DNA of 5,043 nucleotides, from the NCBI GenBank assembly GCA_005877365.1, contig VBPP01000230.1, positions 1-5,043 of the forward strand, given 5' to 3'. The position numbers were made by a program, and so were the translations under genes. Positions 4,838-5,043 of this stretch are shown piece after piece (within the stretch, counting starts at the first letter, position 1; each line of letters starts with the position of its first letter). The notes under the pieces were generated by a model, which was not told the DNA's origin, made no database searches, and saw only the letters and a program-made list of their open reading frames with translations. The stretch comes from Nitrososphaerota archaeon (GTDB taxonomy: Archaea; Thermoproteota; Nitrososphaeria; Nitrososphaerales; Gagatemarchaeaceae).

Positions 4838-4848
4838 GATTTTTTAGC
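4838..4848 (-). promoter_or_regulatory. Possible TATA box of the alpha/beta hydrolase gene
   Basis: On the minus strand GCTAAAAAATC is an A-rich TATA-like element centred near 4843. It predicts a start of transcription near 4816 and a short leader of about 28 nt before TTG 4788. No ribosome site is visible in that leader. The match is weak. Confidence 0.25.
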
Positions 4849-4950
4849 CCCTGACTGGGTTCAAAAATGGATTCCTCGCAAACGTCAGAGATTGATTTGA
4901 TTCCCCGAGCAAGCTAAGCCTAGTGCCGCCACCTGACTGTAGGAGAGTTC

Positions 4951-5043
4951 ATGCGGGCGAGCTTGGAAGACAAGAAGATACGCCACCTACGGCAAGGACC
5001 CGTCAAGTTCTCCGAAACGCTTCCCTTAACAGCGACACCCGTT
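4951..5043 (+). CDS. Start of an unidentified gene (runs off right edge)
   Basis: An ATG at 4951 follows AGGAGAG (4941-4947), a good Shine-Dalgarno match with its GGAG core 5 nt from the start, and the frame stays open to the window end (31 codons). An in-frame TAG at about 4921 makes this the first available ATG. The peptide begins MRASLEDKKIRHLRQGPVKF and is basic and hydrophilic, without a signal peptide or a recognised family in the visible part. It is divergent from the hydrolase gene. It is the only gene in the window with a clear ribosome site. Confidence 0.45.
   Translation, partial: MRASLEDKKIRHLRQGPVKFSETLPLTATPV

Noticed and set aside
4867..4917. ATG-started 16-codon ORF upstream of the last gene
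   Set aside because: Very short, no ribosome site or promoter, and no recognisable peptide.
1..5043. CRISPR array, insertion sequence or riboswitch
   Set aside because: No regularly spaced repeats, no transposase motifs or terminal inverted repeats, and no recognisable riboswitch core were seen on either strand.

Overview
The window looks archaeal. Supporting features are an archaeal-type uS5 ribosomal protein fragment, canonical BRE/TATA promoters placed 26-27 nt before start codons (leaderless pattern), an AbrB-type VapBC toxin-antitoxin pair, and frequent TTG/GTG starts. The wording of the uS5 fragment and the moderate-to-high GC content suggest a TACK archaeon, perhaps Nitrososphaerota-like. 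That lineage assignment is inference from memory of family sequences, not a search.

Layout. At 1-288 (minus) is the N-terminal part of a sulfite-oxidase-family molybdopterin oxidoreductase, running off the left edge at its Mo-ligand cysteine. At 440-1079 (minus) is a vapB-vapC operon with a strong TATA box and an 18-bp inverted repeat at its transcription start. At about 1151-1567 (plus) is a decayed gene, probably a membrane protein, with two in-frame stops. At 1778-3049 (plus) is the best-preserved gene: a PAS sensor domain fused to a MenA/UbiA-type membrane prenyltransferase, with a promoter that fits a leaderless mRNA starting at its ATG. From 3050 to about 4086 there is no confident intact gene. 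This stretch holds a small leaderless-type ORF candidate, a perfect 17-bp palindrome, a truncated second-copy-like uS5 gene, a short fragment resembling the end of a luciferase-like (LLM) oxidoreductase, and a tRNA-like remnant. At 4087-4788 (minus) is an alpha/beta hydrolase with its C-terminus, including the catalytic histidine region, missing. At 4951-5043 (plus) a new gene begins and leaves the window.

The genes do not form one pathway. The window reads as an accessory, decaying region around a toxin-antitoxin pair and one unusual fusion enzyme. The most interesting object is the PAS-UbiA fusion. If real and expressed, it would couple redox, light or small-molecule sensing directly to prenylation of a quinone-type or lipid acceptor in the membrane. 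The cluster of gene relics, especially the half ribosomal protein gene, is the second point of interest.
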